A stretch of 64,000 nucleotides of DNA from Acanthopleura granulata (lineage: Eukaryota; Mollusca; Polyplacophora; Chitonida; Chitonidae), in contig JABBOT010000005.1 of the NCBI GenBank assembly GCA_016165875.1, positions 19,227,136 through 19,291,135 of the forward strand, read 5' to 3'. Below the pieces are notes generated by a model. It did no database searches. It was not told the origin of the DNA and was given only the letters and a program-made list of their open reading frames with translations. A program made the translations under genes and the position numbers. Numbering within the stretch: position 1 is the first letter of the stretch; each line of letters begins with the position of its first letter. Shown piece after piece: positions 63,101 through 64,000 of this stretch.

Positions 63101-64000
63101 TTCCGTCTATCTGTTTATCCACTATATGTTAACATACATATATCTTTCAAAACGCTGCTCCTTCTACAGTTTTTGACTGATTTCAAACTTTATGTGTAGA
63201 CTACATGAAGATACATGAATTGTAATACCAATTTTCCATTCTGATGATCGGTTGTCTGTTGTAAATACATAATTTTGTGATCGACTCTGTGATAATTTTG
63301 TGCCAACCAGTAGAGCTACTTTCTCATCAGAGACTCTGGTTCTGAGCTTGTGATTGCTTCAGGATGAGTACCATTTCAGGTCCTGTGTATTATTTAGCTT
63401 CAATTATACGAGTACTTACTGAACTGGATAGAGGGAGACAGAATGTAACATACAGGTGGTTGCCACGTAGTTCAAACTCTTTTTGTGGGTAAGCTGTACT
63501 GCGTTACTACCCGATATGAGTGAAAATCCTGGTTGTACGTCATGTGGAGTGTTTAGTTTCCACCTTATGTGTGTTTCAAGTACCCAAGTTTTATATGCAG
63601 TTTCAACCTGTGTCTGAACCATTACTGATGGGCAGTTTGTACCATGCAGCACAGATCTGGCATTTCCTTGTATGGCTGTGCATAAGCTGAAGTTACTTGG
63701 TCCTTGTAATGCAAGCAAGTTATCAGTTTTCCATAATTTTCAACAATAACACACTGTTTAATTTTCTGTCTTATTTTAAGGTGACAAGATGTACATATCT
63801 GGCATTGATATCATAGATGGCACACCAGTTTTAGATGTGAAGCCATACATACAGGAATACGACACTCCACACCGGAACCAAGCCCTTAACCCAGAGAAAA
63901 TGTCCTTGACATCGAGTGACGCGACGAATGACACATCAGACACCAAACTGGACACCAAGGTATCTGAGACAAAGAAGGCAGAGTCTCTTCAGGATTGTTC
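60057..64000 (+). CDS. TRMO: TRMO, tRNA (adenine(37)-N6)-methyltransferase (partial, runs off window)
   Basis: Coding join: 60057-60143 (tentative first exon), 61335-61522, 61892-62049, 63781-64000 and beyond. Phases agree: the last three exons give an unbroken match to the TsaA/YaeB (UPF0066) family. Visible signatures: KNGTPRQ, IFNNPEHSLEDLESFTHVW, SKAKVRPPRLGG, VGVFSTRSPHRPNPIGLTLA (the family signature RPNPIGLT) and YISGIDIIDGTPVLDVKPYI. Human TRMO (C9orf156) is 441 residues; about 217 codons are seen here. Known role: S-adenosylmethionine-dependent methylation of t6A37 to m6t6A37 in tRNA-Thr, which tunes decoding. After ...QEYD the sequence turns polar (Ser/Thr/Asp/Lys), as in the variable region between the TsaA domain and the C-terminus of animal TRMO. 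If exon 1 is wrong, translation can start at ATG 61347. Confidence 0.93.
61335..61522 (+). CDS. TRMO: TRMO exon 2
   Basis: Acceptor tgtccttttcag. In-frame ATG at 61347. Encodes MAVQLTPIGFMKSIFKYKNG, TPRQ and later NNPEHSLEDLESFTHVW. Ends phase 2 inside the Trp codon. Confidence 0.95.
61892..62049 (+). CDS. TRMO: TRMO exon 3
   Basis: Encodes ILFLFHKNSGCASKAKVRPP, RLGGRRVGVFSTRSPHRPNP and IGLTLAKLDAVRG. Contains the UPF0066 signature. Acceptor tttttgtcaacag. Confidence 0.97.
62460..63260 (+). repeat. ~155-bp degenerate tandem repeat, about 5 units
   Basis: (G/A)TTAAC boxes at 62515, 62657, 62817, 62967 and 63128 (spacing 142-161), each followed by cttt(c)caaa..ctactcct, ctgatttcaa, aagatacat and ttttccatt. 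Fills much of TRMO intron 3. Confidence 0.8.
63781..64000 (+). CDS. TRMO: TRMO exon 4 (partial)
   Basis: Encodes GDKMYISGIDIIDGTPVLDV and KPYIQEYD, then a hydrophilic stretch (SSDATNDTSDTKLDTKVSET). Continues past the window end. Confidence 0.95.

Overview
The window is eukaryotic genomic DNA: three intron-rich genes with GT-AG splicing, separated and invaded by short interspersed elements, fold-back elements and tandem repeats. The abundant tRNA-headed SINE family (heads such as GTGGCTCAGTCGGTTAG, tails ending AATCAAATAAATAAATA) and the gene sequences fit a marine lophotrochozoan, most likely a mollusc. This is an inference; no species call is possible from the sequence alone.

Layout. (1) 1-3.5 kb: no convincing gene; two SINE copies and an 872-bp fold-back element (1444-2315). 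(2) 4-24.5 kb, plus strand: ZFR, the zinc-finger RNA-binding protein. I joined 22 coding exons whose phases all agree (943 codons plus stop), carrying three C2H2 zinc fingers and a DZF domain, with a poly(A) signal at 24461. At least one upstream exon is missing from my model. (3) 26.5-59.8 kb, minus strand: CCDC87, 30 coding exons with agreeing phases (1057 codons plus stop), convergent with ZFR. (4) 60.06-64.0 kb, plus strand: TRMO, a tRNA N6-adenine methyltransferase of the TsaA/YaeB family, four coding exons seen, running off the window. CCDC87 and TRMO are head to head and probably share a promoter at about 59.77-60.06 kb.

The genes are not an obvious pathway: ZFR acts in nuclear RNA processing, CCDC87 is a coiled-coil protein linked to sperm in mammals, and TRMO modifies tRNA-Thr.

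The most unusual structure is in the CCDC87 intron at 36097-37201. The last ~26 nt of an exon, its 5' splice site and the first ~31 nt of the intron have been copied in tandem as a 57-bp unit. At least seven perfect decoy donors (AAAG|GTGAGG, the same as the real one) lie directly downstream of the real donor, grading into older, decayed copies. Other notable structures are a ~600-bp imperfect palindrome inside a ZFR intron, three kinds of MITE-like palindromes, SINEs with clear target-site duplications, and a second SINE family.
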